NCBI RefSeq assembly: GCF_030164425.1
Contig: NZ_JASNJD010000001.1
Location: forward strand, 248,001 to 312,000
Reading direction: 5' to 3'
Source: Pseudodonghicola flavimaris
Lineage (GTDB): Bacteria; Pseudomonadota; Alphaproteobacteria; Rhodobacterales; Rhodobacteraceae
DNA length: 64,000 bases
The position numbers were made by a program, and so were the translations under genes. Below are positions 43,743 to 51,149 of the stretch, in pieces. Under the pieces are notes generated by a model. It searched no databases. It had not been told where the DNA came from and saw only the letters and a list, made by a program, of their open reading frames with translations. Each line of letters starts with the position of its first letter. Positions within the stretch are counted from its first letter, which is position 1.

Positions 43743-44549
43743 ATGGAGAAAGAACTGGGGGTGCCGCCGCTGCGGCCGATGAGCTTTGCCATGCTTGGCG
43801 AAGCGCTGAGCTGCGGTTGGCGGGATTTTCGCCGCGCGCCGCTGTGCGGGCTGATGTTTTCGGCCTTCTACGTTCTGGCCGGGTGGACGATGGCACTGAT
43901 CACCTATTCCACCCAGACCACCTTCTGGCTGGTGCTGGCGGCGATCGGCTTTCCGCTGATCGGCCCCTTCGCGGCGGTGGGGCTTTATGAAATCTCGCAC
44001 CGGCTGGAACGCGGCCTGCCACTGCAGCTCGGGGCGGTGATGGGGGTGGTCCTGCATCAGAGCCGGCGGCAGCTGCCATCGATCTGCGCCATCATCGTGG
44101 TGGTCTTTCTGTTCTGGTTCTTTCTGGGGCACATGATCTTCGCGCTGTTCCTCGGGCTGTCGACGATGACCAATATCTCCTCGTCGTTTGAGGTGTTCCT
44201 GACCTTCGAGGGGATCAAGATGCTGGCCTTCGGGTCGCTGGTGGGTGCGCTTTTCGCCCTGCTGCTCTATATGATCACCGTGCTGGCGCTGCCGCTTCTG
44301 CTGGATCGTGAGGTCGATTTCGTCACGGCCATGATCACCAGCTTTTCCTACGTGCAGCAGAACCCGCTGCCGATGCTGGCCTGGGGGGTGTTCATCGCGG
44401 TGATCACCTTCGCGGCAATGCTGCCGGCGTTCCTGGGGTTGCTGGTGGTGCTGCCGTTGCTGGGGCATGCGACCTGGCATGTCTATCGTCTGGCGCGATT
44501 GCCGGAGGCGGAGGCCGCGGAGATGACGGGCGAGGTGGAGATCGCCTGA
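43743..44549 (+). CDS. DUF2189 family membrane protein
   Basis: A 268-residue integral membrane protein with about six hydrophobic segments. The N-terminal [26 protein letters not shown] and the [22 protein letters not shown] segment are characteristic of DUF2189 as I know it. Function unknown for the family. It follows the amidase gene on the same strand and converges on the Rieske-oxygenase cluster. Confidence 0.85.
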   Translation: MEKELGVPPLRPMSFAMLGEALSCGWRDFRRAPLCGLMFSAFYVLAGWTMALITYSTQTTFWLVLAAIGFPLIGPFAAVGLYEISHRLERGLPLQLGAVMGVVLHQSRRQLPSICAIIVVVFLFWFFLGHMIFALFLGLSTMTNISSSFEVFLTFEGIKMLAFGSLVGALFALLLYMITVLALPLLLDREVDFVTAMITSFSYVQQNPLPMLAWGVFIAVITFAAMLPAFLGLLVVLPLLGHATWHVYRLARLPEAEAAEMTGEVEIA

Positions 44550-44589
44550 GGATGCCGGCGGAGATGTCCCGCGGTCGCCGGGTGGCAGA

Positions 44590-44838
44590 TCAGCTTTCCC
44601 GCCCGGCCGCCGCGAGCTGCCGTTGCAGCGATGCGGCGCGGGCGTCGCCCTTGTCCAGCGCGAAGACATAGGCCTGGGTGAGGAAGAACCAGCGCTCGTC
44701 CTCTGTCGCGGCGCCGTGCGCGGCGTCGCAATAAAGGCCGATCAGCCGGCCCTTGTCCCCGGCCGTATGGGCTGCGAGCAGCTGGTCCTCGAGGGCGGCG
44801 CGCTCGGGAGAGAGGGGGGCGGGCGTCGTGGCACTCAC
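44590..44838 (-). CDS. Small 82-residue helical protein coupled to a Rieske oxygenase
   Basis: Starts with GTG overlapping the oxygenase stop (GTGA) and encodes MSATTPAPLSPERAALEDQ... followed by an alpha-helical, TPR-like sequence (GRLIGLYCDAAHGAA, FFLTQAYVFALDKGD, SLQRQLAAAG). No signal or membrane segment. The tight overlap argues for a real, coupled gene. I do not recognise a named family. A role as chaperone or partner of the oxygenase is only context. Confidence 0.72.
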   Translation of the reverse strand: MSATTPAPLSPERAALEDQLLAAHTAGDKGRLIGLYCDAAHGAATEDERWFFLTQAYVFALDKGDARAASLQRQLAAAGRES

Positions 44839-46007
44839 TCCGCCGCCCGGTCGAGCGCGCGATAGGCCTCCATCTGCATGGCGACCCAGTCGTGGAACAG
44901 ATGCGTCGGCCCGTCCATCGCCGGAGAGAACCGTCCGCCGTCGAAACCCGGCGCATGGCGGCCGCGCTGCATGCCCTCGACCACGAAGATGTCCTCCTCG
45001 AACACGGTCTTCCACAGGGCGGCGTTGCGGGCCCGCAGCTCTGCGTCCGTCTCGGGGGCGGCGTAATAGAGATGCACCTGCTCCACCGTCCGGTCCAGCG
45101 CCTCGGGCCGCAGCACGATGGCGAAGGCATGATCGCGATGGACCCCGAGCAGTACGTTCGGGAAGACCGAGGCATATTCCGCCGCCGTGTCCCATTTCGC
45201 CGGCAAGGCGGCAAAGTCGGGAAACTGCGCCCCCTCCGCGCCGGTCAGCTGGCGATAGACCCGGGTGCCCTGACCGGAATACCGGCCCGCCACTTCGATG
45301 TGATAGTGGTCCTCCAGTCGCGAATAGCTGTTCAACCCGGGATGGACCCAGGGCAGGTGATAGCTTTCGCAGTAGTTTTCCACCGCAAGCTTCCAGTTTG
45401 CCGCGACCGTCAGTTCGAAACGGCTCTCCGCCCCTCCGTGGAACAGCGGCCGGTCGAAATCCGCCCAGCGGCCGATCAGATCGGCCTGGGCCTCCTCGAA
45501 AGCGGGGGCATCGCCGCTGACGTTGATCCAGACGACATCGCGCCAGATATGGCTGCGCACTTCGACCAGCCCCAGGGTGGATTTGTCGATGTCCTCATGG
45601 GTGTTCTGGCCCGGCCCGCCGACATGCGGGGTGCTGACCAGCCGCCCGTCGGTGCCGTAGCACCAGGAATGATAGGGGCAGCGGATCGCGCCTTCGATTC
45701 GGCGCGGTTCGGACACCAGGATCATGCCGCGATGCCGGCAGATGTTCTGGAACACACGCACGCGTCCCTGCCGGTCGCGCAACAGCAGCAGCGGCATGCC
45801 CAGAAAGCTCAGGGGCAGCGCATCGCCCGGCTGCGGCACATCGGCGGCGACCGCCAGACCGGCCCATTGCCGGCAGAGCAGGGCGGCGCCTTCCTCGGCA
45901 AAGAGCCGGGCATCGGTGTAGTGGGCATTCGGCAGACCGTTCGCCTGCGCCAGCGGCCGCCGCACGGTCGAGAGATCGGAAAGCGGCTGGGTCGGGGTGT
46001 CCTGCAT
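44835..46007 (-). CDS. Rieske non-haem iron oxygenase, alpha subunit
   Basis: Ring-hydroxylating-type oxygenase, 390 residues. The Rieske [2Fe-2S] cluster ligands are Cys90, His92, Cys110 and His113 (NICRHRG...CPYHSW). The mononuclear iron site is in ENYCESYHLPWVHPGL, with a third ligand probably in EEDIFVVEGMQRG. The start at 46007 (MQDTPTQPL) avoids an unlikely 21-residue extension. The substrate could be aromatic or a quaternary amine (glycine-betaine/carnitine type); I cannot decide. No reductase or ferredoxin gene is adjacent. The only partner gene is the 82-residue one, and an XRE regulator lies just upstream. Confidence 0.92.
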   Translation of the reverse strand: MQDTPTQPLSDLSTVRRPLAQANGLPNAHYTDARLFAEEGAALLCRQWAGLAVAADVPQPGDALPLSFLGMPLLLLRDRQGRVRVFQNICRHRGMILVSEPRRIEGAIRCPYHSWCYGTDGRLVSTPHVGGPGQNTHEDIDKSTLGLVEVRSHIWRDVVWINVSGDAPAFEEAQADLIGRWADFDRPLFHGGAESRFELTVAANWKLAVENYCESYHLPWVHPGLNSYSRLEDHYHIEVAGRYSGQGTRVYRQLTGAEGAQFPDFAALPAKWDTAAEYASVFPNVLLGVHRDHAFAIVLRPEALDRTVEQVHLYYAAPETDAELRARNAALWKTVFEEDIFVVEGMQRGRHAPGFDGGRFSPAMDGPTHLFHDWVAMQMEAYRALDRAAE

Positions 46008-46105
46008 CGGGGTCTCCTCTCTGTCGGAGACCAGTGCAGCGCGAAACCCTCTGCCGCGTCCGTCCCGCATGCGACAGCAAAGGTCGCAAACGGGCGCCGG
46101 GCGGC

Positions 46106-46903
46106 TCAGCGGAAGGCTGCGTCGATCTGCAGGAGCCTTCTGTGGAAGGGCAGGAGCTCATCGGCGCTGCGAAAGCCGGTGCCGCGGGCGGCGGCCAGAA
46201 TGGTGCCGGTGTCGCGGCCCAGGTGTTCGAACACCATCCGGGTGATCCGTGTCGCGGTCAGCGATTCCCGCATGCTGCGGGTGGTGTAGCCGACCCAGAA
46301 ATTGTTTTCGAAGGAGGAGACCCTCGACATGTAGTTGTAGGAGCCGGTGAGGCTGTTGCGTCGCGACAGCATCATCGCCAGACCGTCTTCCTGCTGTGAG
46401 ATATAGCCGCGGAATTCCCGCGTGCGGGCGTCCACCGGCAGGCCCTGGGCACGCATCGCCTCTTTCGCCTCGAACCCGCGCACCACGGTCAGCCCGCCTT
46501 CGCGCAGGGCATACATCACCCCCACGACGAACAGCGACTGATCGGTAAAGCTGCGCCGCGAGAACCGGTAGAAGCCGGAAGGAAACTGGGATTCGGGAAT
46601 GAGGACCGAGGATTTGCCCATGAACTCGGCCAGAAACGGGCTGCCCAGCAGCTGGGTGTTCTCGGTGAGCCGTTCGACCGGTTCCAGCAGGATGCGGGCG
46701 TCGACATCGAAGAATCGGCAGATCCGGTCGAGCACATCGGGGCGCGGAAAGCTCTCGCCGGAGAGGTAGCGGTTGAACTGGGTCCGGTTGATGTCGAGCT
46801 TGCGGGCCAGATCGGAGATCGAGCTGTACTGCTTGGCGAGGGCCCTGAGATTGGACCCGAACATGTTTCTCAGCTCGGCGGGGGAGCGCGATGTCTTTTG
46901 CAT
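46106..46903 (-). CDS. XRE-family transcriptional regulator with a C-terminal sensor-like domain
   Basis: A 265-residue regulator. The N-terminal HTH (about 12-70) reads LRALAKQYSSISDLARKLDINRTQFNRYLSGESFPRP. The remaining ~190 residues form a separate domain of unknown ligand (SGFYRFSRRSFTDQSLFVVGVMYALREGG, SYNYMSRVSSFENNFWVGY). It is 98 bp upstream of and codirectional with the Rieske oxygenase, so it may control it. Its own upstream region is AT-richer and has direct and inverted repeats. Confidence 0.88.
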   Translation of the reverse strand: MQKTSRSPAELRNMFGSNLRALAKQYSSISDLARKLDINRTQFNRYLSGESFPRPDVLDRICRFFDVDARILLEPVERLTENTQLLGSPFLAEFMGKSSVLIPESQFPSGFYRFSRRSFTDQSLFVVGVMYALREGGLTVVRGFEAKEAMRAQGLPVDARTREFRGYISQQEDGLAMMLSRRNSLTGSYNYMSRVSSFENNFWVGYTTRSMRESLTATRITRMVFEHLGRDTGTILAAARGTGFRSADELLPFHRRLLQIDAAFR

Positions 46904-47150
46904 GACCGGGTCGAACGTTCGTTAAAGATGTTTCTTGTGTATAGGAAACCAGCTAAAGATGTAGCGTTCTCGTCTTCCGATATCACAGTTCACGGCAGGG
47001 GTCGACACGTTCCCTGTCAGGTTGACGCTAAGTAGTGTCAAAATTGACCTCTGTTGACACAAATTCACCGCGTGAGACACAGGATTTGCCATATTGTGTC
47101 CGCCCCGTTTCGGCCCAAACTTATCCCATGTGCGGAGCGGGGTCTGGACG
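46904..47150. promoter_or_regulatory. Repeat-rich divergent regulatory region
   Basis: A 247-bp divergent gap between the XRE gene and the small gene at 47151, visibly lower in GC than the rest. It holds a direct repeat TAAAGATGT (46923-46931 and 46954-46962, 31 bp apart), an inverted repeat GTGTCAA/TTGACAC (47035-47041 and 47053-47059) and another GACACA/TGTGTC (47076-47081 and 47095-47100). These are candidate operators and promoters for both genes. Confidence 0.55.
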
Positions 47151-47528
47151 ATGTTTGGTGTAGTTCTTTGGTGTGACTCCAATGAAGACAAGGCCGTGAT
47201 CTGGTGTGAGGATCACGGGGAACTGGCCTATTACCGACAGAGCGGGGCGGAGAAATCCGTCTCCTTGGATGCCGGTGACTGGGTGCAGTTCGATGTCACG
47301 ACGGAGCGAAAGATGCGCTATGCGCATAATCCGCGTCTGGTGGCCGAAGGCGTGTTCGACGGTCTGGCGCAGTCCCTGGGCCGTCCGGCCGGCCCGGCAC
47401 GGGAAATGGCGCCGGGGCATACGCAGGTGGCCTGTCCGGCCCAGGCCGAGGGGGCGGAAATCATCCGATTTTCCCCGGCAAAAAAGCGCCGGACAAAAGC
47501 CGGTAAGCCGGAACTGAGCTGGGTCTGA
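47151..47528 (+). CDS. Small protein of unknown function
   Basis: A 125-residue protein starting MFGVVLWCDSNEDKAVIWCEDHGELAYY. The N-terminal ~70 residues are beta-rich (KAVIWCEDHG, GDWVQFDVTTERKMRYAHNPRLV), perhaps an OB-like fold, and the C-terminus is basic (SPAKKRRTKAGKPE). I have the impression that this N-terminal pattern recurs in roseobacters, but I cannot check. The start at 47151 removes 19 unlikely residues. Function unknown. The following 246 bp (47529-47774) hold no gene that I can support. Confidence 0.7.
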   Translation: MFGVVLWCDSNEDKAVIWCEDHGELAYYRQSGAEKSVSLDAGDWVQFDVTTERKMRYAHNPRLVAEGVFDGLAQSLGRPAGPAREMAPGHTQVACPAQAEGAEIIRFSPAKKRRTKAGKPELSWV

Positions 47529-47774
47529 GCCGCAGCCGGTCCTGAAAACGCAAAGGGGACGGTGACGTTCGGGGAAGAGGAGCCCCCGGACGCAATACCG
47601 AGAGGCGGGGATCAGGACCGGCGGGCGCCCGGCAGACCTGGGCCAAGGTGCCGTCGGCACCGGCGGCTCGGGGCAGTTTTCTGGCTGCAAACTCTGGCGA
47701 GAGCAGCGGTCAGGTCGACGGCCCGCGTGGCACGCGCTGTGCCGGGGCCGTCTGTCTGGCGGTCTGCGGGGCGC

Positions 47775-48335
47775 TCAGTCGCCGCGCAGCAGGGCGGCGA
47801 CGCCGGTACGCGCCACTTCGGTCAGCCCCAGGGGGCGCATCAGATCGGAAAACGCCTCGATCTTCTCCGGCGCGCCGGTGATCTCGAAGATGAAGCTGTT
47901 CAGAGTGCTGTCGACCACATTGGCGCGGAAGATATCCGCCAGCCGCAGCGCTTCGACGCGCTTGTCGCCCTGGCCCACCACCTTGAGGATCGCCAGTTCG
48001 CGCTCGACCGAGGGGCCTTCGACGGTCAGGTCATGCACCTCATGCACTGACACGATCCGGCCCAGCTGCGCCTTGATCTGTTCGATCACCTGCGGGGTGC
48101 CGGTGGTGACGATGGTGATCCGCGACCGGTGGCCGGTGTGATCGACCTCGGCCACGGTCAGGCTTTCGATGTTATAGCCGCGCCCGGAGAACAGGCCGAT
48201 GACACGGGCCAGCACGCCGGGTTCGTTTTCCACCACCACGGCCAGGGTGTGACGCTCCATCACATCCGAGAAGGTCGGGCGCAGGTTATAGGCGGAATGC
48301 TTGCTCGCGCCTTTCTTGATATGTAGGGCAGACAT
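47775..48335 (-). CDS. ilvN: Acetolactate synthase small (regulatory) subunit
   Basis: Regulatory subunit of acetohydroxyacid synthase, 186 residues. The N-terminal ACT domain (HTLAVVVENEPGVLARVIGLFSGRGYNIESLTV) binds valine for feedback inhibition, and the C-terminal ALS_ss domain (ERELAILKVVG, ADIFRANVVD, EITGAPEKIEAF) activates the large subunit. It follows the large-subunit gene on the same strand after 75 bp that hold two inverted repeats. Called ilvH in some annotations. Confidence 0.96.
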   Translation of the reverse strand: MSALHIKKGASKHSAYNLRPTFSDVMERHTLAVVVENEPGVLARVIGLFSGRGYNIESLTVAEVDHTGHRSRITIVTTGTPQVIEQIKAQLGRIVSVHEVHDLTVEGPSVERELAILKVVGQGDKRVEALRLADIFRANVVDSTLNSFIFEITGAPEKIEAFSDLMRPLGLTEVARTGVAALLRGD

Positions 48336-48363
48336 CTCGTCCCTTTCTCTGTCTCGTCGACTG

Positions 48364-48406
48364 CCAAGAGAATTCGAAGTTTCTTGGCGAAATTCTTCGA
48401 AGAATT
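48364..48406 (-). repeat. Two inverted repeats between ilvB and ilvN
   Basis: AATTCTTCGAAGAATT (48391-48406) is a perfect 16-bp palindrome, and CCAAGA...TCTTGG (48364-48387) lies beside it. Both are in the 75-bp gap after the ilvB stop, with no T tract. They probably fold in the mRNA and may set the ratio of the two subunits. Confidence 0.6.
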
Positions 48407-48410
48407 TTGC

Positions 48411-50162
48411 TTACACCATCGTTGCGCCCGCGGCGTCGATGACGCCATGGGTTTCGGCTTCGCCCAGGAGCATTTCGTTATGGGCCTTGCCGGAGGGGAT
48501 CATCGGGAAACAGTTTTCATGCTTCTCGACCAGGCAGTCGAACAGGACCGGCCCGTCGTGATTGATCATCTCCATGATGGCATCGTCCAGATCGGCCGGA
48601 TCGGAACAGAGGATCCCCTTGGCGCCGAAGGCTTCCGCCAGCTTGACGAAATCGGGCAGCGCCTCGGACCAGCTGTGGGAATAGCGCGAGCCATGCAGCA
48701 GTTCCTGCCATTGCCGCACCATGCCGAGCCGCTCGTTGTTCAGGATGAACTGCTTCACCGGCAGGCGGAACTGGGCCGCGGTGCCGAGCTCCTGCATGTT
48801 CATCAGCCACGAGGCCTCGCCGGCGACGTTGATCACCAGCGCGTCCGGATGGGCGATCTGCACCCCGATCGAGGCCGGGAAGCCATAGCCCATGGTGCCG
48901 AGGCCGCCGGAGGTCATCCAGCGGTTCGGATCCTCGAAATTCAGGAACTGCGCCGCCCACATCTGGTGCTGGCCGACTTCGGTGGTGATATAGCGGTCGT
49001 GATCCTTGGTCAGCGCCTCCAGCCGCTGCAGCGCATATTGCGGCTTGATGGTCTTTTCGCTGGGCTTGTAGGCCAGGCAGTTGACCTTGCGCCACTTTTC
49101 GATCTGCGCTTGCCAGCCCCTGACCGCCTCGACATTGGTTTTCCGCCCGCGCGCCTTCCAGACTTTCAGGATGTCTTCCAGCACATGGCCGACATCGCCG
49201 ACGATCGGGATATCGACCCGGATGATCTTGTTGATCGAGGAGGGGTCGATGTCGATGTGCGCTTTCTTCGATTTCGGGCTGAAGGCGTCGGTGCGGCCGG
49301 TGATCCGGTCATCGAACCGGGAGCCGATGGCGATCATCAGATCGCAGTCGTGCATCGCCATATTCGCCTCGTAAAGCCCGTGCATCCCCAGCATGCCCAG
49401 CCAGTTCGGACCGGACGCCGGATAGGCGCCGAGCCCCATCAGCGTCGAGGTGATGGGAAAGCCGGTGGCGTCGACCAGTTCGCGCAGCAGCTGGCTGGCC
49501 GCCGGGCCGGAATTGATGACGCCGCCACCGGTATAGAACACCGGGCGCTTGGCGGTTTCCATCGCGGCGACCAGTTCGGTGATCTCTTCCAGATCGCCCT
49601 TGACCTGCGGCTGGTAGTGCGAGGTCGACCGTTTCGGCGGCTGATAGGTGCCGTTGGCGAATTGCACGTCCTTGGGAATGTCGATCAGCACCGGGCCGGG
49701 ACGGCCGGCGGTGGCGACATGAAATGCCTCGTGAATGACGCCCGGCAGCGCATCGGTGTCCTTCACCAGCCAGTTGTGCTTGGTACAGGGGCGGGTGATG
49801 CCGACGGTATCGGCCTCCTGAAAGGCGTCGGAGCCGATCATGAAGGTCGGCACCTGGCCGGTCAGGACGATGATCGGGATCGAATCCAGCAGCGCGTCGG
49901 TCAGCCCGGTGACGGCATTGGTCGCCCCGGGGCCGGAGGTGACGAGAACGACGCCCGGCTTGCCGGTCGAGCGGGCATAGCCCTCGGCGGCATGCACCGC
50001 GCCCTGTTCGTGACGCACCAGAATGTGGCGGATGTCGTTCTGCAGGAAGATCTCGTCATAAATCGGCAGCACCGCGCCGCCGGGGTAGCCGAATACCGTG
50101 TCCACACCCTGATCCTTCAGGGCCTGAACCACCATCTTTGCTCCGGTCATCTCACGTGTCAT
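48411..50162 (-). CDS. ilvB: Acetolactate synthase large (catalytic) subunit
   Basis: ThDP-dependent acetohydroxyacid synthase, 583 residues, the first common step of valine, leucine and isoleucine synthesis. The N-terminal ThDP domain has FGYPGGAVLPIYD and catalytic Glu52 in RHEQGAVHAAEGYA; the C-terminal ThDP domain has ILNNERLGMVRQWQELLHG. In the Mg/ThDP motif usually written GDG/GDA, the sequence reads AGEASWLMN, with Glu in place of Asp. It is expressed from a promoter at 50352-50380 behind a leader-peptide attenuator. Called ilvI in some annotations. Confidence 0.96.
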   Translation of the reverse strand: MTREMTGAKMVVQALKDQGVDTVFGYPGGAVLPIYDEIFLQNDIRHILVRHEQGAVHAAEGYARSTGKPGVVLVTSGPGATNAVTGLTDALLDSIPIIVLTGQVPTFMIGSDAFQEADTVGITRPCTKHNWLVKDTDALPGVIHEAFHVATAGRPGPVLIDIPKDVQFANGTYQPPKRSTSHYQPQVKGDLEEITELVAAMETAKRPVFYTGGGVINSGPAASQLLRELVDATGFPITSTLMGLGAYPASGPNWLGMLGMHGLYEANMAMHDCDLMIAIGSRFDDRITGRTDAFSPKSKKAHIDIDPSSINKIIRVDIPIVGDVGHVLEDILKVWKARGRKTNVEAVRGWQAQIEKWRKVNCLAYKPSEKTIKPQYALQRLEALTKDHDRYITTEVGQHQMWAAQFLNFEDPNRWMTSGGLGTMGYGFPASIGVQIAHPDALVINVAGEASWLMNMQELGTAAQFRLPVKQFILNNERLGMVRQWQELLHGSRYSHSWSEALPDFVKLAEAFGAKGILCSDPADLDDAIMEMINHDGPVLFDCLVEKHENCFPMIPSGKAHNEMLLGEAETHGVIDAAGATMV

Positions 50163-50221
50163 CTGCTTTGCTCCATCCGCGACATCGCTTGTCTTGGTCC
50201 GTGCTGCGCTGGGATCAGCGC

Positions 50222-50249
50222 AAAAAAAAGCCCCCGTTTCAACGAGGGC
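50222..50249 (-). terminator. Attenuator terminator of the ilv operon
   Basis: On the minus strand an 8-bp stem with one G-T pair (GCCCTCGT TGAA ACGGGGGC) is followed by eight T residues. It lies between the leader peptide and ilvB, 60 bp before the ilvB start. A textbook intrinsic terminator in an attenuator position. Confidence 0.88.
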
Positions 50250-50290
50250 GCATGGGTCAGATTATGGTCTACCGTTACCGGCCCATGCGC
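50248..50290 (-). promoter_or_regulatory. Alternative hairpin of the ilv leader
   Basis: GCGCATGGG and CCCATGCGC form a perfect 9-bp stem on the minus strand (50282-50290 with 50248-50256). The first arm overlaps leader-peptide codons 11-14; the second shares two bases with the terminator stem. A ribosome stalled at the Leu-Ile-Val codons would leave this hairpin free to form; one at the stop codon would cover the first arm. It may be the antiterminator, although the overlap is small. Confidence 0.6.
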
Positions 50291-50322
50291 GTGTGTCCTA
50301 CGATTACGATTAGTGCGGCCAT
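50275..50322 (-). CDS. ilv leader peptide (MAALIVIVGHTRMGR)
   Basis: A 15-residue reading frame with GGAG nine bases before ATG. Codons 4-8 read Leu-Ile-Val-Ile-Val (CTA ATC GTA ATC GTA), exactly the three end products of the downstream pathway; CTA and GTA look rare for so GC-rich a genome. It is followed by an alternative hairpin and an intrinsic terminator. Its role is to sense charged Leu, Ile and Val tRNAs by ribosome stalling, as in enterobacterial ilv attenuation. Confidence 0.88.
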   Translation of the reverse strand: MAALIVIVGHTRMGR

Positions 50323-50351
50323 TGCCACGGGCTCCTTTTACGATGGGTCGC

Positions 50352-50380
50352 AACTTAGGAGCGGCGCAAAGGGGCGTCAA
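50352..50380 (-). promoter_or_regulatory. Sigma-70 promoter of the ilv operon
   Basis: On the minus strand: TTGACG (50380-50375), 17-bp spacer, TAAGTT (50357-50352). The start would be near 50345, leaving about 23 bases before the leader-peptide ATG. Confidence 0.72.
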
Positions 50381-50488
50381 CCTGCAAAATGCGGCTGAAT
50401 CTGTCTTCGCGGCAGGGAAATGCGATACTTTGTTGCGGCAAACCGGCGCGGCGGCGCAATCTCGCGCAATCGGGGCGGCTCCGGCGGC

Positions 50489-51136
50489 TCAGAGTCGGAG
50501 GGCGCCGGTGCCCTGTAGCACCCCGTGCTCCAGCGCATAGCGGGTGAGTCCCGCGGTCGAGGAGATGCCGAGCTTGCGCTTGATGTTCTTGCGGTGGGTT
50601 TCCACCGTACGCACCGAGATCTCCAGCGCCTGGGCCACTTCCTTGTTGGACTTGCCCTGGGCCAGTTGCAGCAGGATGGTCTGTTCCCGGCCGGTCAGCG
50701 GCTCGCGCCCGGCGCTTTCGTCGGGGGTCAGCGATCCGCGTGCCCCGGTACACAGGTAGCGCTCGCCGCGCATCACCGCGTCGATGGCCTGTTTGATCTC
50801 TTCGGTGGGGACGTCCTTGAGCAGATAGCCCATCGCCCCATGGCCGAGCGCGGAGGAGATATATTCCGGGCTGTCGTGCATCGACAGGATCAGCACCCGC
50901 GCGTCCGGCGCCCGTTCCAACAGCATTTCGGTGGCGCTGAGCCCGCCGAGCTTTGGCATGTTCAGATCCATCAGGATCACGTCGGGGCAGAGCGTGCCGG
51001 CCTGTTCCACCGCGGCGCGGCCGTCGCAGAGCGCGCCGACCACCTCGATGTCGTCATAGCTTTCGAGGATGGACTCAAGACCCTCGACCACCATCGGGTG
51101 ATCGTCCACGATCAATATGCGCACAGGCTTGGTCAT
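50489..51136 (-). CDS. NarL/FixJ-family response regulator
   Basis: A 215-residue response regulator: receiver domain with phospho-acceptor Asp57 (DVILMDLNMP) and a C-terminal LuxR-type HTH (LTGREQTILLQLAQGKSNKEVAQALEISVRTVETHRKNI). It lies 13 bp after the cache histidine-kinase gene on the same strand, so they form a cotranscribed two-component pair. They are divergent from a TRAP transporter operon, the likely target. Confidence 0.93.
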   Translation of the reverse strand: MTKPVRILIVDDHPMVVEGLESILESYDDIEVVGALCDGRAAVEQAGTLCPDVILMDLNMPKLGGLSATEMLLERAPDARVLILSMHDSPEYISSALGHGAMGYLLKDVPTEEIKQAIDAVMRGERYLCTGARGSLTPDESAGREPLTGREQTILLQLAQGKSNKEVAQALEISVRTVETHRKNIKRKLGISSTAGLTRYALEHGVLQGTGALRL

Positions 51137-51149
51137 GAAACGGCCTTGG

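Noticed and set aside
46922-47191. 89-codon minus-strand frame in the XRE upstream region
   Set aside because: It overlaps the start of the 47151 gene and the repeat-rich regulatory region, has no good ribosome-binding site and no recognisable domain.
47529-47774. Possible small RNA or gene in the gap after the 47151 gene
   Set aside because: GC-rich with short imperfect hairpins, but no known RNA family, promoter or convincing frame was seen.
50163-50221. Possible riboswitch upstream of ilvB
   Set aside because: The adjacent leader peptide, hairpin and terminator explain the region as an attenuator; no known riboswitch core was seen.
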